Below are positions 23,368 through 35,860 of a stretch of 64,000 nt of DNA, in pieces. Under the pieces are notes generated by a model. That model was given only the letters and a program-made list of their open reading frames with translations. It did not search any database and had not been told where the DNA came from. The position numbers were made by a program, and so were the translations under genes. The DNA is from Owenia fusiformis (taxonomy: Eukaryota; Annelida; Polychaeta; Sabellida; Oweniidae), in NCBI GenBank assembly GCA_903813345.2, contig CAIIXF020000002.1, forward strand, positions 21,158,455-21,222,454, written 5' to 3'. Every line of letters starts with the position of its first letter. Within the stretch, counting starts at the first letter, position 1.

Positions 23368-24970
23368 GTTGATCTTTATTCTTGTTTGGGTTGTGTGTTT
23401 GTAATCACGAATTGCATCACAATATTACATACAGGAATTTGGTCAACCTCCGGCAAGATGGAATAGCTACCTATTAATAATGCAACGAGCGATTTAATGA
23501 TTTACAAAAAATGAAAAGAATTATCAAGAATGGATCAGAAGCGGTGTGAAGTTCAAACTCAAAATTGTATTGATATTCCAGAAAATGTGCATATCATTAT
23601 TTTTTTCAAGATTTTTGAGTCAAATATATATGTATTGAGATAACGTTTTTTAAGGGTAGCTGGTCATTAGACATACCTTACCCACCATTATACATGTTCT
23701 GGGCCAAGCTGCTTTACATTGACATGGAAGTATGTATTTCTATCACCTGTCATGATGTTTAAAAAATAGTAGAGGAATTGACTGAAGATGAGGCTATAAC
23801 TTTTAGCTTTACATAAACAGGGGGAGGGAGGGGGATAATCTTTTATTTAATAAACACAAAAAAATCCCTTGCTTTTAAATATTCATATTCGTCTTATATT
23901 ATTATTGATATATAAAATCATTTTTTGGTACCTTTTTTTTAAACTTCAACATTTAAATGAGCATAGATACTTATCAGTGCACTTAGTGCAAAAAGACAAC
24001 TTCAAAGTACATAAATGATGTTTGGATGAACCACTACATGTTTTCAATACACACTACGTGGGTAAATACATCTTATTTCAGAACGTAAATTAAAAATTAA
24101 AAATGAATAGAAAAATTATGTGATTTTTGTAGTATTTGTCAGCATTCAAAATACAGCAGAGTACAAACCAGATGAAGTCCTCTTTTAAAGGAAAAAAATC
24201 TTACTTTTGGGAAAATGGGTAGATATTCCATCCATAATCCACACCCAAGCAAAATGTGAAGAAAACACACCTGGCTTAAGTGACATTTTTAAGATGGGTT
24301 ATTTACCTTCAATTGTCTCTAATAAGACTTAAATTATGTACTGTTGAAGCATTGCTTAATAGCTGATTATCAAAGACCTTTGATGGTAAATAAGTATGTG
24401 AATCCTGCTCACAAAATTTCATAGATGACTTTAATTTTTGGGGGATTTCACTGTTTAAATAGATTGAAAGTGTCGGTTATCTTTCGTTTTTATACAATTT
24501 TGTGTGCTCACTATATTATTCCAGTATTTGGAGGTAATATATTTTATAAATGTTTTTTTGACAAATTTGAAGCGTTATAGGTTTAGATTTTATTCGCAGG
24601 TATACCTGTATATCTTATGTTAAGTGAAGAGCCAGGAGATAATTTATTTCTGAAAACCACCTGGTTAAACAAGTATTCCTGGCCTCTAATTGTCTTTTGC
24701 CTATTCACGGTTCTGTCCACAAAATAAGTGGCATAATTACTCTTTATATATGTAGTGTTTGGAGTATTGATGCATGCATATTAGGATTCAGTCTTTCAGA
24801 TTCACAGATTTTCTCTGAGACTTGAATTTAGAATTCTTCAGAAGTGGCATTTTAGTTGTGGGTGATTAGGCCTCTTTTAGATGGCACATTCAAAAACCAG
24901 CTAACTTACATAGCTCTGAATATAAAGCCTCCGTCCAGGTGGTCATTTTTGATGCCTCTCAAATTTTTTC
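23368..24970. other. non-coding stretch with a weak family A trace
   Basis: A loose match to the family A centre (GAAAGTGTCGGTTATC, TTTTTATACAATTTTG) lies at about 24463-24510. There is a G-rich run at 23820-23835. No gene is seen. Confidence 0.5.
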
Positions 24971-24971
24971 T

Positions 24972-25190
24972 TTGCTCATGCTTATACCACTCTGTTTCTC
25001 TCAATAATTTGAGTGAAATGCCTGATTTTTATGTTTTTTTATAATTTGATGTGTTACTACCCGAGTGAGTATTAGGGGTCAAGTTCTAAGCTAACATAAA
25101 TAAATTGAAAAAGGGAAGGGTAAAGTGTCACCTTCCTGTCTGTTTGTCTATTTTGTTCCTAGCTTATTCATCTCTTCATTTTGTAGTCAA
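24972..25190 (+). repeat. family A dispersed repeat interrupted by about 70 bp
   Basis: The 5' half (24972-25062, TGCTCATGCTTATACCACTC onward) and the 3' part (25133-25190, CTGTCTGTTTGTCTATTTTG onward) are in register but separated by unrelated sequence at 25063-25132. Confidence 0.6.
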
Positions 25191-25195
25191 GCTTC

Positions 25196-25293
25196 AAGCC
25201 CTTGTTAGCCCCCCTCCCACCCCCACTTCACACCTCCCTGTGTGAGAAGATGGCACCGAAGTAGTGGGAGGGGTGGGGGTCAGAGGAGCTTGT
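25196..25293. repeat. G/C-rich imperfect inverted repeat
   Basis: A CCCCCCTCCCACCCCCAC arm near 25207-25226 faces a GTGGGAGGGGTGGGGGT arm near 25265-25281, with about 35 bp of looser outer pairing and a CACCTCCCTGTGTG loop region. Confidence 0.55.
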
Positions 25294-25487
25294 AGCAGGA
25301 CTATTCATTCTGCCAAAGGATGTCATCCCTTCCCAGTATCCCATGCAAGAAACTAAACCTATTTCAGAGCAGCTTGCTTATATAACCCCCATGATCTAGT
25401 TATTTTGACAAGTCAGTAACATCCGTGACATAACGAGTTCTAAGAATAATATTTATAAATCCTGGAAGTAATCCTTCTTATTACCCT

Positions 25488-25562
25488 GAACACAGAGTTT
25501 AGTTTTAAATTAATGAAGGTATCTTTTAAGAAGCTAAGTCAAACCAGTGCAAAGAGTACCTT
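25488..25562 (+). repeat. dispersed repeat family B
   Basis: Shares CAGAGTTTAGTT, ATCTTTTAAGAAG, TAAGTCAAAC and GTGCAAAGAGTAC with the 18.2 kb copy. Confidence 0.6.
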
Positions 25563-26834
25563 CTGATTAGGTGGTTTTAATGGGTTGTGACCCTATTGCA
25601 CTGCCTTGAGTGCACACAGGGTCCCAGCTTAGCATCTTCATTAGTGCAGGCTCCCTATGATGATCACTAAGGAAATAAGGACAGTGCCAGAGCGTGTGAA
25701 GATTTTACAGTTTTTGAGTACAAGGTGTCAGGGATAAAACTCGATGTTTTAACACTTATTAGGTGAAATTTTACAATTTGTAAATTTCTGATTTTTATGT
25801 AATGTGCCAGACTGCCAGATGTCATGTATCACTTTGTACTCATTGTATGTCATTAAAAACTTGGACATTTCGCCATGAGCCAGCAAGACCATTAGTTAAT
25901 GAAAAGCCTTGGAAAGTAAAAAATACTTGGTCTTGGTATATGTATTATAAGGGTCTGTTCTTTGAAAACCTTTGAGAACCCCAGAATTTATTGAAATCTT
26001 GGTCAGGAAAACTTTGGTTAGGAAAAATCCTTGGCCATCTTATAGGGTGACATTGGTAGAACAACAGGTCTTTTCAGTATTTCAGATCCCATGATTCCTG
26101 AATCATTAATGGCAATTTTCTCTTGTCTGATTGGTTAAACCATATAATGATGCATTATGGGTGATGACCTTTAGTGGTGGATCATTAATGTGCAGATGGT
26201 TCGGGATTGATTTATCTGGCACTGGGGGTGTGGGAAAGTCCTGATAGTCACTACATACCCAAAAATAAATTATAATTCCTGTTCTCTTTCTGTGCCTAAT
26301 TAATACAAAAATAGAGGAATTCTGATGGAATAAAGTAAATGGGAATACTGTCAAATGTTCATTCCTGTAAAAAATCTAAGAAAATGGACATTTGTAAAGA
26401 AAATACCTACCAAAAGTCAGAATTTGTTCAGTTAACATGGTAATATATTTCTGTGGGTAATTATTAATTTTGAATGTATGAGTAAAAGACTGGATGATCC
26501 CAAGCTCTACCATCTGCTCGAGTTTTAAGGAATCTGAAAATGATCATTAATTTAATTAACCCCTGCCTAACCATAGAATTTTATGTGATTTTATTCTGGT
26601 CAGGAAATGTTTAAATAGGCCATTAAGTCCTTAAATTTTTATGATGGATCTTCATTGGTTTTTGGTTAAAATATTCAACTCAAAGTTTCTTATAGTATAT
26701 GTATGTACAGATTTCATGGGTAGAAAACTAATGATTTTTAAAAGGAAGGAATAATAAGGTACTTAATATACACAGCATGTATTCTACAATTAACATGATT
26801 ATGATTTGAGGTAGGGATGAAAATATATCTCCTT
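25563..26834. other. non-coding stretch, nothing recognised
   Basis: An 82-codon minus frame at 26106-26354 has no recognised domain. Repeated GGTCAGGAAA words near 26002 and 26599 are too short to call. Confidence 0.5.
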
Positions 26835-26839
26835 TTGAG

Positions 26840-26990
26840 CAGGGGTGTAGCCAGGATCCAAAAAGGGGCGTGGCAAAACTTAAGCCAAAAAGTATATTAT
26901 TATACAATTTGACATAGTTTTCACAGTTTGTTTCTAAAGAAAAGTTTGGACATTGTTTTTGAGGCCTTGCCCCATTGCTAGCAAGGTCAG
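26840..26990 (+). mobile_element. possible GTAGCCAGG-related element, one clear end
   Basis: CAGGGGTGTAGCCAGG at 26840-26855 matches the family terminus. A degenerate CCATTGCTAGCAAGGTCAG near 26970-26990 may be the other end. No convincing target duplication. Confidence 0.4.
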
Positions 26991-27280
26991 CGAGAGAGGG
27001 GTCATGTATTTGTGATCATTATTGCTATTTGTGTATGTGAAGTATGTACTACTTGAGTACAAATATCCTGTTTACCTTATTCCTTGGCTTTTTATTTTGC
27101 TCTCAGAACTTACACGATTTACTAACTATTTACTTATGTATATGCGAAATGTCACTCAGGAGAATTAAATTTTGTTTTAAGGGTACGACAATATTTTTCT
27201 GTGATAAATGACAAATTATTCCGCCTATTGGTCCTTTTCCCCCCTGGACTGACCTACCTGTAGATTAAATCTCACGATGG

Positions 27281-27448
27281 TTATGTTTTAAAATATGAAA
27301 TTAAGTGGAAAGAGAGAGAATTTATGAGGAATGAATTATAGAGGTAGAAAGTAAATGCGATAGATTATATAGAAATGCAAGAATAATATTTATTTATTTC
27401 AAATTTTTATAAGAAATTGAGTAAAATAAGCTGAGCAGACGGACATTT
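27281..27448 (-). repeat. family A dispersed repeat, minus orientation
   Basis: Starts TTATGTTTTAAAATATG and ends GAGCAGACGGACATTTTG, so both outer ends are present. A short forward fragment (CCTGTTTACCTTATTCCTTG) lies just upstream near 27068-27087. Confidence 0.8.
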
Positions 27449-28259
27449 TGCCTTTGAGGAACTCTCGCACACCTATAGAACTTAACAGTTTATGTAAATC
27501 TGCATTAGAAAATGCATTGGGCTTTCACAGCTGGCAATGAATTGCTAACCCCCCTTTCCTGCCTTATATGATTTGCATAAAACATGTAAAATCTACTGAA
27601 TGACTTATCCTAGGATAGGTCTTCTGTTTTTCAGTTTTGGGCAGATTACATTTTTATGAATGAATGAGACTAAATGGAGGTCCCTCGCATAACAATACCC
27701 TTCCAAAAATATGAGTTCCTGTTCTATGTTAAATGTGTCACATACCGAGAAATTTATGTGATTTAAATAGAAATTAGGTTAACATAAATCAAACTCATGT
27801 ATAACGAAATTCATTTCTAAAACTTCCTTGTACCAGTGATTTATGTTGCGGTTATACTATAGAGTTGAAACCACTTCTGCGATTGTCTGTCTTGATAATA
27901 TTCGATAATTGTTGTTTCTAAGACTTAATAGTTTAATGCCACTCTGACTTGGTCAAGTTAACATTTAGAATAAACTCTTAAAGTTTCAACAATGCTATCT
28001 TTGATAAATTCTTCTGTCTGGCCTCAGATTGCTACCCTGGTCCATATCAGCTAGCTACACTTCACTCTCATTATTACAGATGATTTATAGTTTTGGAGAT
28101 CTCATCGATCTTAAGTGGATCTTTCATGGCATTTAACGTGTGTTTGATTATTTATTTTATGATATTTGAGCTAAAACTTCTGATTAGATAAACTGGTTAA
28201 GTTAGAATGAATAATGTCTAAAATTACCTTTATAATCCAGAAAATAGACTTAAGTAATA
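27449..28259. other. non-coding stretch, nothing recognised
   Basis: No supported feature. Confidence 0.5.
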
Positions 28260-28365
28260 CAGGCCCATAGGCAGCATTTGACAACTTTGGTGAAAAATGC
28301 TCAGAGTGGTGAAAAACTGCATGATTTTGAAAGAATTTTTGGCCAGGAGGAGGTCGCACCACCCC
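28260..28365 (+). mobile_element. GTAGCCAGG-family element, truncated
   Basis: Left end AGGCCCATAGGCAGC and the internal TGCATGATTTTGAAAGAATT block followed by TTGGCCAGG are present. The right inverted repeat is missing. Confidence 0.6.
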
Positions 28366-28968
28366 TCCCCCTCAGAGTCTAGAAATATCTGAAACTCAGT
28401 GGTTTGAAAAGTGTTAGGTACTTTACAAGAGACAGAGGTTTTTTGTACACGGGTCTATCTCTATAAGTTTTATATTTTTATTATCGATTTCATGATATAA
28501 TTTGACCGAGTTGTGAATTATGTCTGTGGGCGCACATCATTAATATGCCATTTCCTTCCGATGTAAATTAGAAATCATGGGGAATATAATTTCCGTTGAG
28601 CTGAGTAAACATTAATAAATAAAGACATCATGTTTTTTTCTAATGAGGATTTCATTAAATTATCTCGATAATCGTACGACTAACGCAGTGTTGCAGCAGA
28701 TTTCCTCGTGATTACAATGGTATCGTTTCGTTTTTTTCGATAAAATTGGAAAGTCATAGATGATTTTTTAGCAAAACAATTACTGATATCACCATAGTAT
28801 TATATATATTTTAATTCTAAATTTTATTGAATCTCACCAATTTATGAATTAAAATATGACGATTCCTACATTTTTTTGAGGGATGGAAAGGAAACGGAAA
28901 CAGCATAGACAAGAATGAAAAGCTATTAGTTTCTATTGATTATCGTATTAATCACCTTTGCTTCAACA
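28366..28968. other. non-coding stretch, nothing recognised
   Basis: AT-rich with no supported gene or repeat. Confidence 0.5.
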
Positions 28969-29130
28969 TCGTCTGCTTGATCAGTCAGCATGCACATTTC
29001 ATGCTATTTCTCTCTTAAATTTGAATAAACAGTCTTGTTTTTTGGCATTTTTGCACAATTTGGGATGTTGTCTTCATGCCTGTTTGCTTTATTTCTCGCC
29101 GTTTCCTCTTTTTGCTACTCCATGGGACAT
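28969..29130 (+). repeat. family A dispersed repeat
   Basis: CGTCTGCTTGATCAG start, TCTCTTAAATTTGAATAAAC, and CTTCATGCCTGTTTGCTTTA with TTCTCGCC. The overlapping 106-codon frame (28958-29278) is a shadow of it. Confidence 0.7.
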
Positions 29131-29955
29131 TCTAACCCCAATGGGTTATGTAACTTGTAGCTTCAGCTTTAAAATAAGACAACCATGCTATATAACAAGT
29201 ACGGAAGAAGAGTTGAATGATTCGATTCTGATCATCTTTCTGTTTCACCAGAAATGTCTCAAGGCTGAGAAGAAATGAGATGTCATGGTTTATCATGATG
29301 CATGTATATTTTTATTTCTCACTTTTTCAACTTCTCATCTGTTGATAAAGAGAAGCATGATTGCACTCATTTGTGGATAGATATCATCTTCAAGTTTTAC
29401 CTGTGACATCTCTGCCCATACATAAGTTACCATGTTATAAATCGTGCTTTTAAATGTTCTTCATTTTGAAAAACCAAGAGCATGGAATGGATAGATTCAG
29501 CACGAGGTAATAATCCTTCAAATTTTAAAAAAAATTAGAAATCATCGATGAACATTTCTTAGAGAAAAAAGTGTTAAAAGAATAAATGAGAGAGGTAAGA
29601 TTCGTAAAGGGTCGGGTAGGAGTCGAGGGTAGTTAGACATCTTGCTAATAAGGAGTATCCAAATTATAGGCAACTTTAAAAATTATGACAAATCTTTAGA
29701 AGGTATGCTCGCAGCTCTGCATATTCCCATTCGTGCATTATAATTTCCTGACAAAATCGCATAATCTTGAAGGCAGGATATTATCCCTTGAAAAATCTTG
29801 CTCCATTTATCATAGGACCTGCCAAGATATCTCAGGCCATGTCGGTTTTACATATACCCATGCTCAAAATATTATTCATTCATTTGAATTTATTTGCATC
29901 TCTTTTAGATTGAAGAGAATGGATTTTTTGTATTCTGTAGTTAAGGGTATAAACT
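29131..29955. other. non-coding stretch, nothing recognised
   Basis: No supported feature. Confidence 0.5.
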
Positions 29956-29959
29956 ACAC

Positions 29960-30282
29960 ACATATTCATTGTATTCCTAGCTAATTTCACTCTTTTGCTG
30001 TTATTTATCAATTTAAACTATGATCATGTTAGATCCAAGGCTATTCATGACATTTTTAACAAAAATCATGAAATAAGGATGCCAAATGACAGGGTGAAGG
30101 TCCTATCAATTAACTTGTACAAAAAGGTAAAACTGTATTTTGTGTATATCAACCAATTAACATCTCTATTAGTTCTTGGTAATGAATTCAATATACACGA
30201 AATTAACTTTCAGAATGTTGACTGTTTACTCTATTCCTTGGAAGTTCCATTCTTTTTCACTGTGTTTTTCTTATATTTATGA
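29960..30282 (+). repeat. two family A 3' fragments
   Basis: At 29960-30027: TTGTATTCCTAGCTAATTTC to TATGATCAT. At 30205-30282: GAATGTTGACTGTTTACTC to TTCTTTTTCACTGTG. The intervening 180 bp is not recognised. Confidence 0.5.
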
Positions 30283-30424
30283 TAGTGGTAATGATATTAT
30301 TTGAACACAATGGTGTCACTTTTAGGCCCCAAGCAAAAAGTGGCATCTCTTGTCAGGCCTTGCCTTCAGCTGACCAGTCAACTAGTTAATTCAATATTTC
30401 ACAATTGATATGTCTGAGGGATTG

Positions 30425-32685
30425 TCCTATTCCACTTCTTTTCTCAGTATCTGATTTTCTTGCATCTATATATCCGAGAGTACCCCCTGAATTAGGATCA
30501 TTTTTGTTCCTTGCAAATTTTTCAGTTTTGGGGCTCATGGATATGTCCCAGGTGGTGAATTATTTTACTTACAAATACTTTGGTTTCTCGATTTGTAAGG
30601 GTGCCCCAGAGGCAGTGTGGCAGGTGCTGTGTGACCCCAGGTCAGAGGTCACTGGGCTAAGGAGAGAATCTCATTCAAAATATATCTGTCAGTATTTCTT
30701 CATCATTTTGTTTAATATTTTGGATGACATTTCATATGTACCCCTTGGAGCATGGAGCTTGATATTGTGTATCTTCCTTGCTTGTCTTCCTCTCCTGTTC
30801 GCTGTTCATTAGGCACATGTGTATCATGTGGACCCTGTTGAATGGGGCTGTCCAGTTCAGTTGATGTATGATGGACACTATTATGGTTGATATATGGTAG
30901 TCCAATGAGTCAAATCTAGTCTGGGCCTTATTAATTATTTTCTGACATTTCTTAGGTGTCCAGACTTAAGGTTTAACTTTCAACAAGATTTCAACAGGCA
31001 CAAGTTGTTTGAATTTAATTGCGCATAGATTTATTTAAATTTTCAGTGCATTGTTATTCTGTAGTTTCTTCATTCTATATGGAGATTTTCCATGTATCAT
31101 GGCATTTGTTTTTGGAAGGTGTGGTGTGCTGAACATCTGTATCCTGGTTTATATTTGAGCAACATGTGTATCCTGGTATCATGAAGACATAACATTCGTT
31201 TCCGGGTCTACGATATACCTGACTTTTTCTGATTAAAACCCACGCTTTTTCTGGATGTTACTTTTCACAGTTTCTCAGTTTTAGTGGTTTCTAAACAATT
31301 TGAGCAAATGGGGTCATATTCCTTGTCCTCTCTACGTTTCCTCTAAATTTCTTGATTGTTCCTTGCTTTGACCACATTATGTTGCTTGTACATGATTTCC
31401 ATGATTTTTAAAGGGAGGTTTGGTGGCCATGTATTTCTCTGTAAAGTGGGAGATAAGAAGAATAGGTCATCTTGATAAACCATGGCATATCCTTCCTTCT
31501 CAAGTCAGGAACCTGTTTTGAGTATCAGAAAAGGAATACTTAAGAAAGTGAATGAAAGGGGTGGGGCCAAACTTTGGTAAGGAGATAGGGGACACATAGG
31601 TAAGGGAGAAAGGTAAAAGTTTAATGATGATGGGAATGAGTTGGGGTTGAGGTGTGTGGGGACATAAGATGAAAGAATGTATATGAAAGGGAGGGAGGAG
31701 GGGCTATACCAAAAAATGGAAACTAGGAAAATGACAAGGATGATATCCAGCTTTGAGGCCCCTCTTTCAGGAGACAGTGTGATGTTTTTGATGTAGCTAC
31801 TTAGATAGTCACATTGCCTTATTTAAATAAACCAAGAATCTGAAATATCATACAACATATATTCTGAAATATTTCGATGTTAATTAGTAAATATTTCTGA
31901 TTTAATTGTATTAAATAGTTCGACTTATTTAACTTAAAAATTATAATTACTCGAATGATGAAATCTCACCTGACATTCTGAAAATGTGAAAGAATATTGA
32001 ACGAGTGGGGTCATTGAGTGCACTTTGTGAACAAGGTATGAGGTATAGGCATTCCATGTAACCGCACTGTGTTATTTTTACTATTTGATTGACAGTTTCA
32101 GCTTTATGTATTTTTATCTGCCCTTCCAAATAACTCATCCATTTGACACTTAAAATAGGGATAAGATAAAATACAACGAAGCCAACATATTGTGGATATA
32201 TTCCTAGATGATTTATACTCATAGGTTATTATGATTTCATTAATTAAAATCAGAATCCAAAGAAATTGAACAATTAGAATGATGTCGAAATATGGCTTGA
32301 TTTCAGACGGTTTGTCATGTATTGCATCTGGCCTGTAGGTGTGTTAAAAATGTTGCAAAGTTATTGTTATGTATACGCTCATATAAACTGATGTAGCATA
32401 CTCAGTGATGGTAATTTTTCACTCCCCACACAAGCCGTCAAATCGTCTTCACGTTGTCTCAGGTTTACTTCATTGAGAGTAATTGGGGATCTATGTGGTG
32501 ATGGTATAATTCTATATAAGGTATAAAGTGCCTCCTTTTCAAAATGGCTGGGATTTGTTTACATATTACATGTACTATAGAATATAATAGGACTGTTGGG
32601 TGTTACCTTATTGAGAGTAAATGTCTAAAATCACCAAGTCCGTGGAATCTACTGGTATTTTTTGAAACACCATTTGTATATTTCA
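30425..32685. other. non-coding stretch; one GC-rich island
   Basis: A frame of 135 codons at 30405-30812 begins over a family A-like scrap (TCTGATTTTCTTGCATC, 30451-30467) and crosses a GC-richer patch at 30598-30665. I recognise no domain in it. A purine-rich tract lies at about 31545-31740. Confidence 0.4.
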
Positions 32686-32689
32686 GATA

Positions 32690-32770
32690 TTAGTTTTGGT
32701 TAGTATTCAGCATTTGGTGGTTGGTGTTTGATGGTTAATGTTTGGCATTCGGCATCTACAACAATTTACA
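32690..32770 (+). repeat. dispersed repeat family C, fragment
   Basis: TGTTTGGCATTCGGCATCTACAAC (32732 onward) corresponds to the GTTTGGTATTCGGCATTCAGC stretch at 57.8 kb. Confidence 0.5.
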
Positions 32771-33049
32771 TTGTTATCCACACACCTGTTTATGATACTA
32801 CTTGTTTATTCCTTTTAATTTGCCCTTAATTGGACTTTAATACTTAAAAACCTTGTGATTTTCAGAACATGAGGATCCACATGTATTTCTTCCACCCCCT
32901 CCCTTAAACCTTCCTTTGTTTAGAGAGCGGACGTGGCAGACTGTTTATTGAGATAATTTCAAAGTAGGCTATAAACAATCACTTTTGAAAGTTTATGTCA
33001 ATTGGATATTCATTTAAGTATACATAGTGAATAAAATTCTTAAACAGTG

Positions 33050-33200
33050 ATGTTTTAAACTGTAAAATAGAGTGGAAACTTTGGGAAATAACAAGAAATA
33101 ATGTAAATTATCTATAGAGGCTGGTTTGTAGATTGTGAGGAAATGCAAGAGAATGAGAGAGTTTTTCATATTTAAGAGGAAATTTGTGGAATCAGTCTAA
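33050..33200 (-). repeat. family A dispersed repeat, minus orientation
   Basis: GTTTTAAACTGTAAAATAG start, GGAAATGCAAGAGAATGAGA centre. The outer CAGACGG end is degraded. Confidence 0.6.
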
Positions 33201-33315
33201 GATGTGTTATGTTTTATGAAGGGGCCCTCAGGTAGCTGACTTTCTATTTCCTACTAACTTATGTATATAGAGTACATGTGGCGCCGAAGGGTAAATCCCC
33301 TCCAAACATTTTATC

Positions 33316-33478
33316 ACCAGTATCACACTCATTTCACTCGATTTCTCTCTAAAATTTGAATGAACTGTCTTATTTTCTTCCATTTGTGTACAATTTAGAG
33401 TACGTTCTTGATGCCCAGTAACTTCATTCCTCGCTAATTTCACTATTTTTCACTCTATTTGGCAAAGAAAAACGTAGC
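33316..33478 (+). repeat. family A dispersed repeat
   Basis: CACTCATTTCACTCGATTTC through TTTGTGTACAATTTAGAGTA to TTTTTCACTCTATTTGGC. It forms an inverted pair with the next copy. Confidence 0.75.
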
Positions 33479-33549
33479 CAGAAGTGGCCGAAATTATCAC
33501 CACTCAAGCAACCAATAAATAAACTCTTGTCAGTCATGTTATAAAATTC

Positions 33550-33695
33550 ATGTAGGAGAGTAATTTAAGAGGAATAAATAATGTAAACATGCATGAAATC
33601 ATCAATTTACATACAAATATTCCACAAAATCGGACACCTTTCAAGGTTTTGAGAGAAATGGCGGGAAATGAGCATGAGCAGACGGACATTTTATA
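33550..33695 (-). repeat. family A dispersed repeat, minus orientation
   Basis: Ends GAGCATGAGCAGACGGACAT. It lies 71 bp from the plus copy at 33316-33478, so a transcript could fold into a stem of roughly 140 bp, imperfectly paired. Confidence 0.75.
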
Positions 33696-34027
33696 ACATG
33701 GCTATAGCATCCTGGTACAGAGATAAGTGCCATATAATTGAATGTAAACTGCATATGAAAAGTCACAGTTGTTATGTTTTCATTTCAAAATGTCAAATAT
33801 GTAATGTAAAAGTGGAATTGACTTCTTGTTAAGAGGGCAAGAATCCTCATAATACGTGTCATACCTGAAAGTGATAGCATGGACCTTCAAGAGTGCCACA
33901 ATAAATAATTTCCATTCATTAGACTCCATATGCAGCTGTATATTATTTGATTTCATATTATATAATTATATTTCATAAGTTTGCATAACCTTTATGTGTA
34001 TAATCCTCGATTAAACCAGCATGGTCA

Positions 34028-34176
34028 AATTTCAAAACATAAAATAAAGCGAAAAATTAATATGAGCAGATAATATAAACAGATTATAAGTCAACACTGA
34101 AACAGAAATGCAAAATAGTGAACTTGATTCAGATTTTAAAGAGAAATTGCGTGAAACAAGCACGAGCTGCGGACAT
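34028..34176 (-). repeat. family A dispersed repeat, minus orientation
   Basis: TTTCAAAACATAAAATAAAG start, AGAAATGCAAAATAGTG centre, AGCACGAGCTGCGGACAT end. Confidence 0.65.
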
Positions 34177-35700
34177 ATCAAGCACATGTGTACATATACT
34201 GAATGCTATACAATGATAACTGTGTACCAATGGCCAGTAAGGCTGACAGGTGACACTTGGTCAAGATTTTTAGGGATGACCAAAGTAAATGTTCGGGTAA
34301 ACGGTGGTGTTTGTTTTATGAGGTATTTTGCAAAAAAGTTTGGTTCCAGTAACAGAACCTTGACACATGACAGTGTTATTGTCAACATAAATATTGTATA
34401 CATTATCAAATGCGAGAGTGAGATCATATGATAATGCATGAATCATTCTTCTTTAATCTACAAAGTGTGTAACTGTTATGTTCTAAGGAATAAAGTATTT
34501 TAGGGATATCATTTTTGCAGGGATTTGGAAGTTCTGGATATATTTTAAAAATTTTGTTAGATATGACAAGATTCTAATCAAATTGAATTCTGATTTGATA
34601 TTGTAATTTTTATTTGTTTTAGATTATTTCTGTAATCCTATTATTGACTATCGTAACATTTTCACTTTTTAGTCAGAGGAACATTTCACTTATCTTAAAA
34701 TTGGGTCTATATTCAGTTATCACTTAATATGTCATACAGTACTTTAAGATATATTGAATACTGCTTGGTGGTTATTATGTCAACAGATTTACAACACTCA
34801 CCTTCCTTGTGGTTTTACCGATTTACAGTCATAAACTTCTCTGAACATTGAGGTCAGTAACATGTAAGTTATTGGGAGTGTATCGGTTAACTTACTGTCT
34901 AGGTTGAGCTGGCTGGTTTGGGGGGCTCGACTCCCGATGTAGTACACGAGGGGTCTCTCAACAGAGGGATTAGAATGAAATCGAAGGTTAGTTTAGGACC
35001 TTACCTTGCGGAAATACCTGCATAATGTCAATATAGTGATGGAAAACATATAAAACCCTTTCCGGAAATATCACGAAAGCCTATTTTGTTTTGCTAAACA
35101 TTCAGGTGTTGCTTCACACAACTCTAACTTTATCAGAAGATTCGGTAATCTTCAACAAATACTTCGATAATTAAAAAAAAGTGAAATCCTTATTTTTGAT
35201 TAAAATCTAAATTATGGCGCAGTTTTGTAAGGGGGACAAAGTCAGATAAGCTGAGTTGTAAATGGAAGTGACATTTTCTCAAAGTGCAGTACTTTGCTTC
35301 AGATGTCAATCAAACATATTTCTCAATGGCACGATAAGCAATGCAATCAAAAAAGCCCAATTGAAAATTTTAAAAATCGGTAAACATTTTTTTCTTTTGC
35401 AAAATACAGTATTATTAAAAAATGATTTCCTATCACCGCATTCTTACTCTGGATTAAAATTTGCAGAAACTGAGAGTTTTTTCAGTTTTTCTGGGGTTTG
35501 AGAATAAATTTGGAAAGTTAATTTTGTAACCTTTTTGATAGGGAGAGGCCATGTTGAGAGATTTAACTGTAGTATACATGTTAAGGGGCCAAATCAAATC
35601 ACTGTGTTTTGAAACATGGATTTTTAAGTGGTGGATACATGTTGACGAGTTTATAAGGTGATGATACATACATATAGATGGCCTAACTAAAAAATATTTT
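34177..35700. other. non-coding stretch, nothing recognised
   Basis: A 107-codon frame at 34108-34431 starts inside the preceding family A copy and is not called. A GC-richer patch at 34905-34965 is unexplained. Confidence 0.5.
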
Positions 35701-35703
35701 TCC

Positions 35704-35860
35704 CTTGTGCTTATTCCACATAATTTCCCAATAAAACTTAACAAAATGTTTACTATTATCACATTTCTGTACAAATTAGAGTTTTAACTACATGCCTGTT
35801 TATTTTATTCCTTTCTAATTCCTCCCCTTTCTACATATTTTGTATTTTTAAAACTTTACT
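35704..35860 (+). repeat. family A dispersed repeat
   Basis: GTGCTTATTCCACATAATTT start; CATTTCTGTACAAATTAGAG and CTACATGCCTGTTTATTTTA centre; TTTTTAAAACTTTACTAC end. Confidence 0.75.

Noticed and set aside
30405-30812. 135-codon plus-strand frame as a gene
   Set aside because: It starts in repeat-like sequence, is hydrophobic because the DNA is T-rich, and has no recognisable domain. Only its GC-rich patch is kept as a low-priority observation.
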